From: Beta vulgaris subsp. vulgaris
Taxonomy: Eukaryota > Streptophyta > Magnoliopsida > Caryophyllales > Amaranthaceae
Reading direction: 5' to 3'
Assembly: GCF_026745355.1 (NCBI RefSeq)
Contig: NC_079207.1
Span: 16,360,150-16,424,149 of the forward strand
DNA length: 64,000 bases
Each line of letters begins with the position of its first letter. Within the stretch, counting starts at the first letter, position 1. The position numbers and the translations under genes were made by a program. The notes under the pieces were generated by a model, which was not told the origin of the DNA, ran no database searches, and saw nothing but the letters and a program-made list of their open reading frames with translations. Of the stretch, positions 46,183 through 59,723 are shown piece by piece.

Positions 46183-46335
46183 CTCCCTCCATTTCATTTT
46201 AATTGTTACACTTTGATATTTTACACTATTTACAAATTTCATTTTGACCATCATTTGTGATTTATATGTCCTCAAAGTTTTACATTGGCATGCTTGAAAA
46301 ATATAAATATGTAGATTAAAATAAAACGAATTAAG
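46183..46335. mobile_element. degenerate Stowaway MITE
   Basis: Left end CTCCCTCCATTTCATTTTAA after TA (46181-46182). The right end (ATTAAAATAAAACGAATTAAG) is a decayed inverse. Shares sequence with the intact copy at 47980-48238. Confidence 0.65.
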
Positions 46336-46622
46336 TATATATTCAGTTGTAAATCTTTACCTTATCATTTATACTAGCTCTTACTAGGAAAGAAAAAAAC
46401 TTAAAAGACGATCTCAAAAGTATTGAAAAATAAATAAATTAAAAAGGCAAACAAAAGAGTTACAACGGTCCCAAGATCAAGTAAAACATTTTAGATAAGC
46501 TTCCTGTAAAACTTAGACATGACTCTTTATAATAAACCAAAAAAAACCTAGACATCATTCTTATATTGTTAGTATGATATTAAAGATCTTAATGGTAGAA
46601 GTACTTGATCAGTGACATGAAT

Positions 46623-49419
46623 CTACATCATGAATATGAATATCGACCAAATGGGGTAAGCCAATAGAAGGAGAAGCCCAATTGTATTAGAAATACCATG
46701 GGTTTGAGTGAAGGAATTCCTGAGACCACCCGTCGCTCTTATATGCTCTTGTAGCAAATAACACCCTATGATTAACAAAACTACAACCCCCAACCAGTCA
46801 TCCTTCATTGTATAAGCAAATAAATTGGGAGCGACCACCAACAACAGTATCAAACATCCTGGCATTTCCAACCAATCTGCACATTTTTCCATGTTAATTG
46901 TTACATTTCAAAGATACCGTAATTTGAATAATATAGTCACAACTCACAACTAATCTGGACCTATTTTCTCAATTGGAACATAATATGCTGCATATAAAAA
47001 GCTAAAAATGATAATATTAGACAATAAAAAGTGTTAATTATATTTATGAATAATGTAAATAGTAATAAAGCTGTTAGTTACTTTCTGTTATAGTTGTTAT
47101 AACAAACTCTACTATAAACAACTATTCTTAGCTTTGTAATAGTTGATGAGTTTATTTCTTCTTTCTACTGAAATAAAACTTTCCTTTCTTCCTCTCTCTA
47201 TAATGAGTATTGAGTTTGAATAATTCTCAATATTGATTGACGTGTGATTACATCATAAGTTTCTACATTAATACAATTTTAGGAACTTACTCCAAATTAT
47301 GCATATATCAAAACTCAAAAAATTCGGTACCTGGGAAATGGCGGTGGAAAAATAACCTCAGTACAACTGCGATAAAAGCAATCCACTTACCAACTTCGCC
47401 CCTAATTTATATTTGAGCATATTAGTAAGAGATCGATGATGGAGAACGTGAAACAATGCACAATATATTACTACTTCTCTTTTGTTTTAGTTGCTACATT
47501 TTCCTTAAACGATTGCTTTTTTTTAGTTGCTATATTGTTTCGACTTTCCTTATTAAGAGACTTGGCCTAACAAAAAATAATAGTATTATGTTTGTTTTCC
47601 TCTTTTTCCACAAAAAAATACATTATTATTTCAACTTTTTCCACCTCAATTAATGTTAAAGGAGTTAAAAAGTATACCAAAAAAGAATGAAAGAGATATC
47701 TTTTAAAGACTAGTGAAAACAATAATTTAGCAAATAAAAAAAAGCAAGGAAGTAATGAGAGAAGGCAAGGATGTTAACCTTAAAAGGTGAAAGATGCCTG
47801 TGGGAAGGCTGAAGAATATGTAAGGGACTAAAAGTGATGTTAGCATGTTTGTTCTCCAATTTGTTCGATCCAGGATCAGCAAATAACTGCGATTTAGATG
47901 AAGCAGGAACAGAATAATTATTGGACTATATGTTGTTTGCAAAACAATATGATCTACCCCTCCGTTCTCTTAACTTGTACTCCTTCCGTTTCATTTTAAT
48001 CTACACACTTACACTTTTCATGCATGTCAATGTAAAACTTTAAGGACGTATATCTTTAGTTTTGTATTTGTAAAAAATATAAAAAGTACATATTAATAAA
48101 ATGCATGTTATGATGAATCTAACAAGATCCCACCTGACTATATTTTCATCCGCGTATAAATCACAAATGATTGTCAAAGTGAAATTTGTGAATAGTGTAA
48201 AATATCAAAGTGTGTAGATTAAAATGAAATGGAGGGAGTAAATAATAGGATTATCCCATACTTTCATTTTCCAATTTTTTCAAATGTCTTAGAAATTGGA
48301 TTATTTCATAGCAGTATTGCTTGTCTTGTGAAGTGAAATATGTTACAAATTTTGTATCTTCAAACCCATTAGAAATACTTTATATGTGTGGATCTTGTAG
48401 AGTTGGTAAATGGATTCTGTCATGTTAACATGTCGGTCTAACAGTAAGCGGGTTGAACACATCAACCCTAACATGACCAGTTTATTAAATGGGTCTTAAA
48501 CTCTCAAACCTAATCAGAACCGTATATATATTAAACGGGTTACCCAACCTGTTAATTTACCTGTTCATCAAGCGTTCATATATACATAACGTCAACAAAT
48601 GTACTTCATATATTTTTTAACCCACGTCTTATATACTAATATATCACCTAAATAAACCAAATGGAACGACCAAAGAATAAATCTTATATATTTATGAAAA
48701 ATATTCAATATTTCAAGTCCAACAAATAATATTCATGAGACTAGTGTTAAATAGGATTGGCGTGTCGAATTCGGGTTAAAATGTTCAATCCTAACCCAAC
48801 CCGTTTAATAAAAGGGAGTGTCGGGTCAACCCGCTTATTTAAACATGTTGAAAAGCTTTATCCAAACCCGTTAATTTCATATCTATTTCAGATCGAGTTA
48901 GTTGATCGTGTTACTTTTTACCACCTTTAAAATGTTGCATGTACATTGTTATACATGTAGATGGGTAAAATTAACTTGCGCAAAGTTCTGAACAGTTAAT
49001 TAAACATTAGCAAACATTAGCCATCATCATAAAACCATATTGGAATAATGCCATTGAGGCAACAATGATACCAAGGTGCAATATATTACTTCTATATGCC
49101 TTAAACGATTAACAGATGGAGCCACAATATTTAATTAAATCATACTATTATCAACGTGTGACAAACTGACAATGTATATTGGATGGAAAAAAGCATTAAG
49201 CATATGGAGTGAGAATAATGATAGAACTTACATAGCAGCAAATGAAGCAAGCCATTTGAGAAAATGAGTTCCGAATCCTCCGTGACCATTGAGTCTAGCA
49301 GCATCATGAATTAGCGATGTCAAAGCGATCTTAAGTTCATTCATATCATAATCTATCAAATTAGCCAACGCCATTTGCTCAGTTTTCATGGCCAAATTAT
49401 CATTAATTCCTCTAACCAT
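46623..49419 (-). CDS. COR413-PM cold-regulated membrane protein, four exons
   Basis: Exons on the minus strand: 49419-49232, 47886-47779, 47401-47331 and 46876-46623, all GT-AG with consistent phases, give 206 residues with no stop. Exon 1 carries LAMKTEQMALANLIDYDMNE and GFGTHFLKWLASFAA; exon 2 YLLILDRTNWRTNMLTSLLV; exon 3 GEVGKWIAFIAVVLRLFF; exon 4 DWLEMPGCLILLLVVAP, IGCYLLQEHIRATGGLRNSF and ISNTIGLLLLLAYP. These blocks are diagnostic of the COR413 family, plasma-membrane subgroup (about 200 residues, five to six membrane segments, no transit peptide). The family is induced by cold, drought and ABA and is proposed to stabilise membranes; biochemical activity is unknown. Intron 1 (1345 bp) holds a Stowaway MITE. 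The start ATG at 49419 fits the family's N-terminus. Confidence 0.93.
47980..48238. mobile_element. Stowaway MITE in intron 1 of the COR413-PM gene
   Basis: Ends CTCCTTCCGTTTCATTTTAA and the inverse TTAAAATGAAATGGAGGGAG; TA at 47978-47979 and 48239-48240; 259 bp. Confidence 0.92.
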
Positions 49420-49716
49420 TTCTTCGTCACTTATCCTTAACTTCCTTAATTCCTTTATATTGCCTTCTTTGCTATTTTTTGTTAATTTTAATAGAGTACT
49501 AATTTGCAGTAAATGAAGATTAAAGAACTTTAGAATGTAAAATGGCCGTAAGAATTGCTTGATCCGAATGAATAGGCTGTAAGACCTTAAAAGGCGGGAT
49601 GACTCTTATTACCATATCAGCCCACTTCCGCTAATGTACAAATTTGGCCCAATAACATACTCTTTTATGAAATTGGAAAGCCTGTGTTCTTTTTAGTTAT
49701 GTTGTTCTTCTTTTAA

Positions 49717-50611
49717 TGATGCGTTCTCTTCAACTTATTGGCCCTGAACTTATTGGATCTTATCTGAACTGAACTTATTGAATCTGAACTGAACTTATTG
49801 GAACTTATTAAACCTGATTGGACCTGATTCAACTTATTGGACCTGATTGAAACTTATTAGACCTTATTGGACCTGATTGAAACTTATTAGACCTTATTGG
49901 ACCTGATTGAAACTTATTAGACCTTATTGGACCTGATTGAAACTTATTAGACCTTATTAGACAAAAAATTGACGAGTAATAACATAAATATTACCCCTAA
50001 CGTAAATACTATCCCTCAAGGTTAATTATGAAGTAATAACTATTAAAATTTATCCTTTAAAAAAATAATTATTATTAATCATCTCTTATGATAAATAATT
50101 TAAAAAAAAAAATAGACGATAATACAAGTATAACACTATACATTGTGGTACTTTAATAAAAAAATTCTAATAATAACATAATCAGCTAATAGTAATATGA
50201 ATAATAAAATAATAGATAATAATACAGATATTTAATAAAATCATAGACAATAATATAAGTTGATACTATATAATCATTGTGGTACTTTAATTAAAATTCT
50301 AAAAATAACATAATCAGCTAATAGTGATATGAATAATAAAATAATGGACAATAATACAAATATTTATTGAACATTGATTATTTGGACCTTATTGGACCTG
50401 ATTAGACCTTATTGAAACTTATTGCACCTGATTAAAACTTATTGGACCTTATTAGACATGATAGGAACTTATTAGACCTGATTGGAACTTATTGCCCTGA
50501 TTGGACCTGATTGGAACTTATTACCCTGATTGGACCTGAGTGCAACTTATCTGAACTTATCTAAACTTATTGGACCTGAAACTTAATTTTTTAAATGAAG
50601 AGAACACACCC
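49717..50611. mobile_element. PIF/Harbinger-like MITE with TTATTGGACCTGATTG array
   Basis: Ends TGATGCGTTCTCTTCA and TGAAGAGAACACACCC, flanked by TAA (49714-49716; 50612-50614). Both arms are built of imperfect ACTTATTGGACCTGATTGAA units. The central part (about 49970-50370) is AT-rich and contains a duplicated block (AATAATAGATAATAATAC...). 895 bp, no coding sequence. It lies just upstream of the COR413-PM gene. Confidence 0.7.
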
Positions 50612-51195
50612 TAAGTAAGAGATTGATCAATGATCATCTAAAAGCATAAAAGGGAAGAGCGATTGATGTTTTATTTTGAAGCTCTTATTTGATTCTGAAT
50701 CGATTGACAGTGAGAAGGTCCAGCCCAAAGAACAAAGAAAAATTCCCTGAACTTTGTTTTTCATGTTTATCCAATTACAACTTTTACATCGTTTCGAATA
50801 ATATCAGGAAATTAGCCAATAAATCTATTTTAGTATGTTCTTTTTTGGGGTTGGGTGGGGGAGGGAGGGAGGGATTGGATGGGGGAAGGTCATACATTAT
50901 TTTCTTAACATAAGAAATATTAGAATATACTTTTTTTGTTTCTTTTTAAGTGTAAAATTATGATTTATTCACTATTAGCATACCTTAATTTATCCGTATT
51001 AATTTATGAATGTATAGAAATAATAAAATGTTATTAAGTTTGTCTCATTGATCCTTTTAATAGAAGGAAAGGCTTTCCCTCTATGAGTTTTCTCTCGATG
51101 TAAGTCGTCGCCATGGCAAGAAACTCAAAGGGTCAGAAATCGAATAGTAAGCCAAAGGGTCCTTTTCGGGTTCGAAGGCAAAAAAGACAAAGTCT

Positions 51196-52310
51196 ATGGA
51201 TGAATTGCTAGGAGTAACAACTCAGGAGCCAGAAATAGTAACTAGAACTGAAGAGGAATATCTTCGAGATATTCAACAGAGCCAGCAAACTCATAGATTG
51301 TTCTCTAAATGGTTATCTTCTATTCACTCACTGGCTGAAAATGGTGGAAATCAAATTGGTCAACGAATTAGTTCGGTTGATAGAAGCATTAGAGAGGTGG
51401 AACTTATTCCAATTCTCCAGTTCTCCGATGATGATGAGGTAATTTCACAATCTCACCACTCTGATTCTGGAGTTAGGAATAGCAATGTTATAAGGAATGT
51501 TGTTAAAATTGATGATGAAGATGTTCAACCTGTGGTTTATTTCTAGAATTCATTTTGGATTTGTTATGTGATAGGGGTAAATCCACCTCCAATGATTATG
51601 GAAGGTTTTATTAGGCAAATTTGGAGGAATAATGGAGTTGATAATAGGTTGTTATGCTTAAGAAGGGTGTGTTTATTATTAGATTCTTAACAATGGAGAA
51701 ACGTGATATGATTTTGGTGGGAAATTTAAATTTCTTTGATAGAAAACCCATTATAGTGAAAGCTTGGGATCCTGATATGAATGGTATGAAGGATGAATTC
51801 AATGTCCTTAATTCTTGGATTCATTTAAAAGTTGATTTCAAATACTGACATGAAAGGTGTTTGATGAAATTAACTGCTCTTATGGGTAAGTTTGTTAGGG
51901 TAAATCAAGCTACTGCTAGGAGAGATAGATTGCAATATGCCCGAGTTCTTGTTGAAGTTAAGGTGAATCAAGAATTTCTAGAGCAATTGACATTTATAAA
52001 TGAGAAAGGCATATAAACTATTTATGAGCTACACTATGAATGGAAGCCTACAATATGCTCCTCTTGTAAAGCTCTTGGCCATTATGGTGATGATTGCAGA
52101 AAGGAGGTGAAAAGAATGCAGGTAGGAAGGTATGGCAACCAAAACCATATCTCCCACCAGCTGTGGGGTTGGCTCAGACGAATGATGTCAGTACTATTGC
52201 TGAAAATCCTGTTCAGCAGCTTGGATTGCAGAATGTAGAGACTGAGAATGAGTACACCATGGTAAAACAGACAGGTAAAAAAAAGGGGAGGCTCAGGGAA
52301 AGTTTGTAGA
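51196..52310 (+). pseudogene. LINE ORF1 (zinc-knuckle protein) remnant
   Basis: Frames 51196-51543, about 51660-52015 and about 52016-52310 together give an acidic N-terminal part, a WDPDMNGMKDEFNVLNSWI block and a CCHC knuckle. They are split by stops near 51544, 51847 and 52014 and a frame change. This is the plant L1 ORF1 layout (DUF4283-type plus zf-CCHC). Confidence 0.75.
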
Positions 52311-52439
52311 AACTGCTTTGAACAATACTTTAGAGGTTTTAGGATATATGGATGATGATGGTATAATGATTGGGGACATGGTTTGTGAAAATGTGGGTGG
52401 TGTAGGAAGTGGGCGAGGGAACTCTCCTAAGGACAATAG

Positions 52440-55291
52440 ATGATATCCTTTGTTGGAACATCAGGGGCATTACTAGTGCAAGTAAGCAAAAGGACGTGAA
52501 GAAAATGCTTATCACTAGGTCCATAAGGTTAGTTAGTCTCAAATCTAAAGGTTGTTTCTACACATGGAGCAACAAACAAGCTGATTCAAGCAGAGTTTAC
52601 TACAGGTTGGATTGAGTAATGTATAATGAAGCTTGGATAGATAAATTTCCAACTGCTGAAGCCTGGTTCATGCCTGAGGGAATGTTTGACCACTCTCCCA
52701 TGCTTCTACAAGTGCACCAAATGAGGAGGATTGGGACAAGTCGATTTCGTTTCTATAAGATGTGGTGCTATGCACCTAATTTCCTCGCTAGAGTTAAAGA
52801 TGTCTAGGAGCAGAATGTTCATGGGACATCAATGTTTTTTGTCATGCTAAGGTTGAATTGGTGAAGGGAGCTATGAAGCATCTTAACAAGGAGGGATTTG
52901 CTGAGATCCATACTAAAGATGCAAAGGCATATGGTCACCTATTAGAGTGCCAAAATAGGTTACATGAGCATCGTGATGCTAACAGAAGTGAAAAAGGAAG
53001 ATAAGTTGCGACTATGTATAGAATGGTACATAATCAATATCTTTCCTTCTTACAACAAAAGACAAAGTTGGCTTGGCTCAGAAATGGTGATGAAAACCCG
53101 GCTTTATATCATAGGGCCATCAAACAAAGAGGAATGCATAACACTGTCTATGGAATTAATAATGTAAAAGGTGAATGAGTTGAAGGTGAAAAGGTGGATG
53201 AAGCCTTTGTTGACTACTACAAGCAGTTGCTAGGGACTACGAAAGCTTGTACAGGAAGAATTTCTCCTGATGTCATTGATTAGGGCCCTTGTTTGTTTCC
53301 TGAACAACATAATTCATTGTTGAGGCCTGTTACAGAGGTTGAAATCCAGACTGCTCTCTTCTCAATACCTGCAGACAAGTCTCTAGGACCTGATGGCTTT
53401 GGCACCTCATTCTATGAAGGCTTGGGAGATCATAGGTAATGATATTATTCATGTTGTGAAAGATTTCTTTCTTAATGGCAAACTACTAAAAGAAACAAAT
53501 AACACCTTGATCACTTTAATTCCAAAAGTAAAATGTCCAAATAAGGTTTCAGAATTTAGACCAATTGCATGTTGTAATGTGGTTTATAAGTGCATCACTA
53601 AGGTTATATGTGCTAAAATGAGAGACATTCTCCCTGTCATCATAGTAGAGAACCAGGGGGCTTTTATCCATGACAGGCTCATTGCTCATAATGTCATGGT
53701 TTGTCAAGATGTGGTTAAAGGTTATGGTAGGAAAAACTCTAGCCCTGGTTGCATTGTTAAAATGGATATAAAGAAAGTATATGATTCAATTGATTGGGTG
53801 TTTTTGGAGGATATGCTTAAAGCCTTAAGGTTTTCAGATAGATTTTTCCAAATTTTTATGGAATGTGTCAAGTCTCCTACCTTTAGCTTGCTGGTAAATG
53901 GTCAATGTTGTGGATTTTTCAAAGGCAAAAGGGGACTGAGGAGGGTGACCTAATGTCACTGCTTTTTGTTGTTTGTATGAAATATTTAACAAGAAGTTTA
54001 AGAATGGTGGGCATCAATCCTTTGTTTAAATATCACCCTAAGTGCACTAGTGTCAAGTTAAACCACCTTTTCTTTGCAGATGATGTCATTCTCTGTAGCA
54101 AGGGTGAGTTTAGATCTGTTTATATGTTGCTTCACGGGTTTAATCATTTCTCAAATGTGTCTCGGATTGAAGTGAATGAAAGCAAGTCTGAGTTATACAC
54201 TACTGGTATGAAGAGGGAGGAAAACAAAAGACATATTAACATGTCCGGCTTTAAAGTGGGTCAAATGATATTTAGGTATTTTGGGGTGCCTATTAGTCAC
54301 ACAAAAATTATCAACCAAGGATTATATCATGCTGGTAGAGAAAATGAATGCTAGAGTCAGATGTTGGAGCAGCAAAAACCTCTCTTATCAGATAGGGACT
54401 TTTTCTTGTTAATTTTGTCCTTAACAACATACATGTCTACTAGGCACAGGTCTACATCTTACCTAGAAGAATTAATTATGAAAAATATTGAAATGATTTG
54501 TAGATCTTTGATATGATATGGTGACTAATTCAGTTCAAAAGGCGGGTATGTGGCGTAGCCAAAGGTGTGTATTCCAAAGTATGCAGGGGGCCTAGGGATT
54601 TCACTCAATGGAACGTGGTTGTCATGGGTAGATACACTTGGGCAATTGCTGCCAAGAGTGATAATCTTTGGATCAGGTGGATCAATGAGGTGTACATAAA
54701 AAATAAGAGTTGGTGGTTGTACAAGCCACCTCAGGAGAGTAGCTGGTATTGGAAGAAAGTGTGTGAAGTCAAAGGAAGCCTGAAAAGGGTGATTGATGAA
54801 GCTCAGTTGAGTTTGATAGGGAAGTATACAATTAATAGCATGTAGCTAAGTTAGTGGGAGAGTTGGAAAGAGTCCAATGGGATAAGTATGTGTGGTGCAG
54901 AATGATTATGCCTAAACACAAATTCTTTATTTGGTTGATTATGCAACAGAGATTACAAACAACTGACAGACTTCATAGGTTCGAAGTTAGTTCACATCTT
55001 AGATGCTTGATTTGTGATTTAGAAGACGAAACTCAAGAACATCTGTTCTTTAATTGTTGCTTCAGTGTTGCTGTTCTGCTGAAGATCTGGGACTGCCTTG
55101 GCTTACATAATAACTGCAACACTGTTCAGAGGATGATTCAATGGATTGCTCATTGTAGAACTTCCAAATTCCAGAGACAAGTCTATGTCGTTAGTTTGGC
55201 TGCAATAGTCTACCGTATTCAGTGGACAAGGAATGATGTGCTATGGAACCCAAAAGTCACCACTGTATCTAGCCTTGTGCATATAATTTAG
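52440..55291 (+). pseudogene. LINE ORF2 (endonuclease-RT) remnant
   Basis: Endonuclease start and end blocks are present, but its middle is deleted between about 52540 and 52545, where VSL runs directly into KGCFYTWSNK. RT blocks span about 53330-54350 in at least two frames (break near 53935). Below 54350 the frame is lost, then 54567-54845 and 54854-55291 carry the thumb-like and zinc-binding C-terminus. The FADD catalytic box is present. Confidence 0.8.
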
Positions 55292-55515
55292 GTGAATATA
55301 ATAGATAGATGTTATAGTGTAATGCCAAAGAAGGTTACTTGTAAAGATAAAGATTGGTTAAGAGGTTTAACTATGCATGTCCGTAGATAGTTGTTGCTTT
55401 GGTCTTGTGAGGGGTGTCCAACCTAGTTGGTTTGCCCTCACCTGACTTGTGTTAGGTTGTAATTGGTGTTTTGGGTGAGCACTAATATATCTCTTTCTCA
55501 TTTAGCAAAAACAAA

Positions 55516-56907
55516 AAGTTTTTCTTTTTATTAATACATATTTAGATATATTGACAATTAAAGTTGTGTGATGGTAAACTTGAAAGTCAATCATTATATG
55601 TACTAAAATTTAGAAAAAAATATATAAGGGAAAAATTCCATTGAAATATCATAGTCTAAATGTCTACTTTATACTACTATTAATTACATTATTCTAATAA
55701 TATTTTTCATATCCATATATTTAATTAGTAAACGCATGTGTTTAGGAAGGTAGCCAAGGAACATTTTCAGCCAAAAAGCATACAAGCATGAACAAGATTC
55801 CTGTGGACATAATTTTTGGTCAAAATGAAGAGTAGCAGGTTATCCATGATTCTTTATTTTTTTACCTGCTAACCACCTACCCCGATAAAACAAAGGTATT
55901 TTAACCTTTTAGAACGTCGTCTTTTCCATTGGCCTAAAACAAAAAATGCTTTTCCCACATGATTGTGAAGAAATTGTGGTATTATAGCAACTGTGGGCGT
56001 CATGATTACCCTTGATCTAAATTGTCAATGGAGCTTATGCAAAAGTCTACTTTTTTGACCCTTCGATGACTTCATTATTTGATAACTTGACCAATAATTA
56101 CCCAATTTTCGCATGTTAAAGCCCTCCACTTTTGGCTCATGATGATCACCATGAGAAAAAGAACAACTTGAACACAATTACACAAGGGGAAATTGTAATA
56201 ACATGGATGCAACCGAAATTATATAAAATGAGCTTCAAAGATATGATAATATTATAATTTGAGTATAGCCTTCTTTTTATTCTTAGATTGGATGGATTGA
56301 TTTCAGATATTATTCGATAAATATTATAATTAGAGGAAATTATAGACAGAGACATGTAATAATCGAAATGAAAAAAAATCATGAATCAAACTTAGCAATT
56401 AACGCATAAACAATACCATATATAATATAAAAAGATTTATCGGGTCATACTAAACCAAACAAACCATAAATCCAAACCAACCATGTTTATTGGGTTGTAG
56501 TCTTATCTTGTTGGTCATATTAGTCCTACTAGTACATAGCTAGGTTGGGAAGATATTTGTGAGGCTTAATCACACTAAAATGGTAGTGTTCGATACATCC
56601 AACATTCCATCCCTTCATCGCCAATGTCATACATAACTGGTTCCTCTTTGATTCGGCTCAAATAGCTCGTGTGTTCCAAGAAGCAAACCAAGTTTGAAAC
56701 AAATTTTCAAAAATCGATCATCGTAGATTAGGCTTTATGTAAGCTCGGAGTGTTTATATTTATACAAATCCTTAGCTTCTTAACTTATATAAATTTATTT
56801 ATAAATAAGTCAATCGCTAAAAGAAAAGTCATTAAAATTTCTCTTATATTTATTTCATAAACAGAAGGGCTCTTTATTATACATATATATGTACATATAT
56901 ATACGAG
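55516..56907. other. intergenic, nothing recognised
   Basis: AT-rich sequence between the LINE tail and the SINE at 56908; short ORFs only. Confidence 0.5.
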
Positions 56908-57049
56908 AATCAAGGTTGACCTAGTGGTTGTAAGACCCTCCTTCCACCCCTGTGAGGCTGTAACAAGGGTTCGATTCTCACCCCTTGTAAGAAAGATCCC
57001 AAATTTCCCCCATTCCTTGCAAGGAAATTCTTCTTACCTTAAAAAAATG

Positions 57050-57055
<6 letters not shown>
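56908..57055 (+). mobile_element. tRNA-derived SINE
   Basis: GACCTAGTGGTTG (A box, about 56920) and GGGTTCGATTCTC (B box, about 56967) at tRNA-like spacing. The element then ends in a short A run and an expanded (CA)n tract. Flanking ACATATATATA (before 56905 and again after the CA tract) could be the TSD, but the AT repeat makes that weak. Confidence 0.7.
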
Positions 57056-57091
<36 letters not shown>

Positions 57092-57097
57092 AGTGAG
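57055..57097. repeat. (CA)n then (TA)n microsatellite
   Basis: About 13 CA units followed by TA units, between the SINE and the next MITE. Confidence 0.95.
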
Positions 57098-57472
<375 letters not shown>

Positions 57473-57809
57473 AAGTAATTTCTTTATTTGCCAATATTAG
57501 ACACCCCTTTTTTAATATTGCTTGTCTCTTTATTACAAATGGAATGTGCAAATTAGTGTTGACACTATCCGAATAGGTTTGCATGGACTAGTGCTCAAAT
57601 ACCAAATAATAATAGTATCATAATAGCTTAAAAAGTTTCAATAAAACCTTTACATTTTTCTCTCTTTTAAAAAATAGTTTCCCTACATTCAAATATTGTG
57701 GGCGTACTTATTTATGTAACTTTGTAACGAGTCAAGACGATACTTAAAATGACATACATGTAAAATCTATGAATGAATACTTAAACTGTCCAAACATTAT
57801 GAATACTTA

Positions 57810-58137
57810 GGCTATGTTTAGTTCACCTGAAATTTTCTGATCTGAACTTATCTGATCTGATCTGATCTGAACTGATCTGATTACATGATCTTATCTTTTA
57901 GATTTCTCTCAATATATAAGAAAAAATATAGTCATGTGGGGTCTTGTTTGATTCGTCTCAATGAGTACTTTATTAATATTCAATTATTATTATTTTTTAC
58001 TAATATGTAATGAAAGATATAATGATTTTTATATATAAGCATGATCTGAACTGATCTGATCTGATCTGAACTTATTTTTTCTGATCTGATCTGATTTGAT
58101 CTGAAATAAGCAAATATAAGGTGAACTGAACATAGCC
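57810..58137. mobile_element. PIF/Harbinger-type MITE, TSD TTA
   Basis: Left GGCTATGTTTAGTTCACCTG, right AGGTGAACTGAACATAGCC, flanked by TTA (57807-57809 and 58138-58140). Arms consist of (TGATC)n-like CTGATCTGAT repeats. The middle (57905-58010) contains a stretch resembling the interior of the local Stowaway elements. 328 bp. Confidence 0.9.
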
Positions 58138-58140
58138 TTA

Positions 58141-59290
58141 GTTTGTATGAACCTTGTTAACTACGTATCCATTCATATACAACAAAATGCTACAATGTAA
58201 TTATTACTCTAACCCAATCACCCTTTCTATGCTAGTTTATTTACTAACATTCCCAATTATTTAGTTCCATGCTATTTAGATCTACCTTTGTCATTGTATT
58301 ATCTCTTGTTCATGTAACTTTCTCTTACTTTTATGTCATACTAGATCTTAATGAAGTATACCTATCATAAGGACTAATTTTTTATGCAGAAAAGCTAGCT
58401 TAAAAGGAGTTCGTTTTGAATCTATTCAAATCCAAGCTAGCAGAAAGAACATTTGTTTTAAATCAAATTTGTTTGGGCACAATCTAAAGTAGCACTAGAC
58501 TTTAACTCAAGAAAATCAATAAATTATCTTTGATCTAAGATTTAAAACCTAGAACAACTCCAAAAAGATGTACTTGCAGTTGCATAATCCAATTCAATCC
58601 ACACCCTAAATAAGTAAATATATAGGAGTATATGTAATATGTATATGTATGACTTAACTTGGCCGGCAAATCAAATGCTAAACAGCCAAAGCAACCCACA
58701 TGGGCGTAGGCGCAACAATAAAGCAATGGCATATCGTATCAACTAGGCAACCACAGCCATCATCTCACCGCCCAGCAAGACAACAACCTCAGTGCATGTT
58801 ACGTTTACTACAAATCTTAAAAGTCCCCGACCTTAATTACTTCCACTTAGTAGTTAGTAGCCCACTCTTCAAATCATTCTCCAGAATTTACTAAAAGTTG
58901 TACTAATTCCCCAACTTCCCCCCACTACCGTAGGCCACTCCCCCAGACATCTTGGCCTCTAGCGGTCCCTCTCTCCAACAATACTCTCCACCTCAAAAGT
59001 CCCACCGTTTCTTTTGGTAAATGCCAACTTTCACATTAATATTATTTGGCGCAATAAAGCTAATCTGTATACTAGTACTACTATATTCAATTTACTCCTT
59101 ACATCAATTATAGACTACTCATTGGATCCCATCTATTTTTATGATGTCTTTTTCAGTCTAAACTCATTTAAACTAAATTTAGTAGATTTTATTGGATGGG
59201 AGCAGAATTGATTTGTGTACTTTTGTTTGGATTTAGTTAATTCTTAATAGAACTAATTGGCTCGTAAAATAATTTATTTTAAGGTTTCCT
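58141..59290. other. intergenic, nothing recognised
   Basis: AT-rich; short ORFs at 58535-58894 and 59014-59211 have no family features. Confidence 0.5.
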
Positions 59291-59414
59291 AAGCCTGTTC
59301 TTTTAGGCGAACTGAATTATGTCGACTTGAAGTGAGCTGAACTAAATTCAAACTCTGAACTAAAGTGGTGTGGTGTGAGTTGAGCTGGAAACCTGTGCCC
59401 AAAGAACAGGGCCT
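59291..59414. mobile_element. short Harbinger-like MITE
   Basis: Ends AAGCCTGTTCTTTTAGGC and CCCAAAGAACAGGGCCTTA are imperfect inverse repeats; interior GAACTGAA/GAGCTGAACT repeats. TSD ambiguous (TAA/TTA). Confidence 0.55.
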
Positions 59415-59723
59415 TAGTTATTTCTATTTTTGCATTCAAAGATTCAAGATTGAGTTAGGTTCACGCCATTAAGCTATGTGACTCTCTACGGTATTATAAA
59501 AAAAGAAATTATAGGCAGATGAAGATACTACAAATCAAAATTGTAACAGATTTTGAGATATACCAAACAAAATAATTGTACTAGTAGTATCTCTCCTATC
59601 CAGTGAATCAGATACACCCCAAGAAAAATTACAAAAATGTACGAAAAATGGCATTAATTTTAGTATGGAATTGATAACAATATACTCCTCTGATCTTTAT
59701 AGACATAACTTTTCCAAACCTAA

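Larger units (their letters stand above)
51060..55515 (+). mobile_element. L1-type LINE, decayed
   Basis: Pieces in LINE order on the plus strand. ORF1 starts near 51112-51196 with an acidic Gag-like protein and a CCHC zinc knuckle (CSSCKALGHYGDDC, about 52053-52094). A shortened APE-type endonuclease remnant follows (NIRGITSASKQ near 52455; GCFYTWSNKQADSSRVYYRLD and MFDHSPMLL to about 52710). The reverse transcriptase (FRPIACCNVVYKCITKVI; AFIHDRLIAHNVM; FFADD at about 54070-54084) comes next, and a C-terminal zinc-binding domain (KHKFFIWLIMQQRLQT; CLICDLEDETQEHLFFNC, about 54915-55070) is last. It ends in a weak A-rich tail near 55505. Frameshifts, stops and a truncated endonuclease make it inactive. 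About 4.4 kb against about 6 kb for complete plant L1s. TSDs were not found. Confidence 0.88.
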
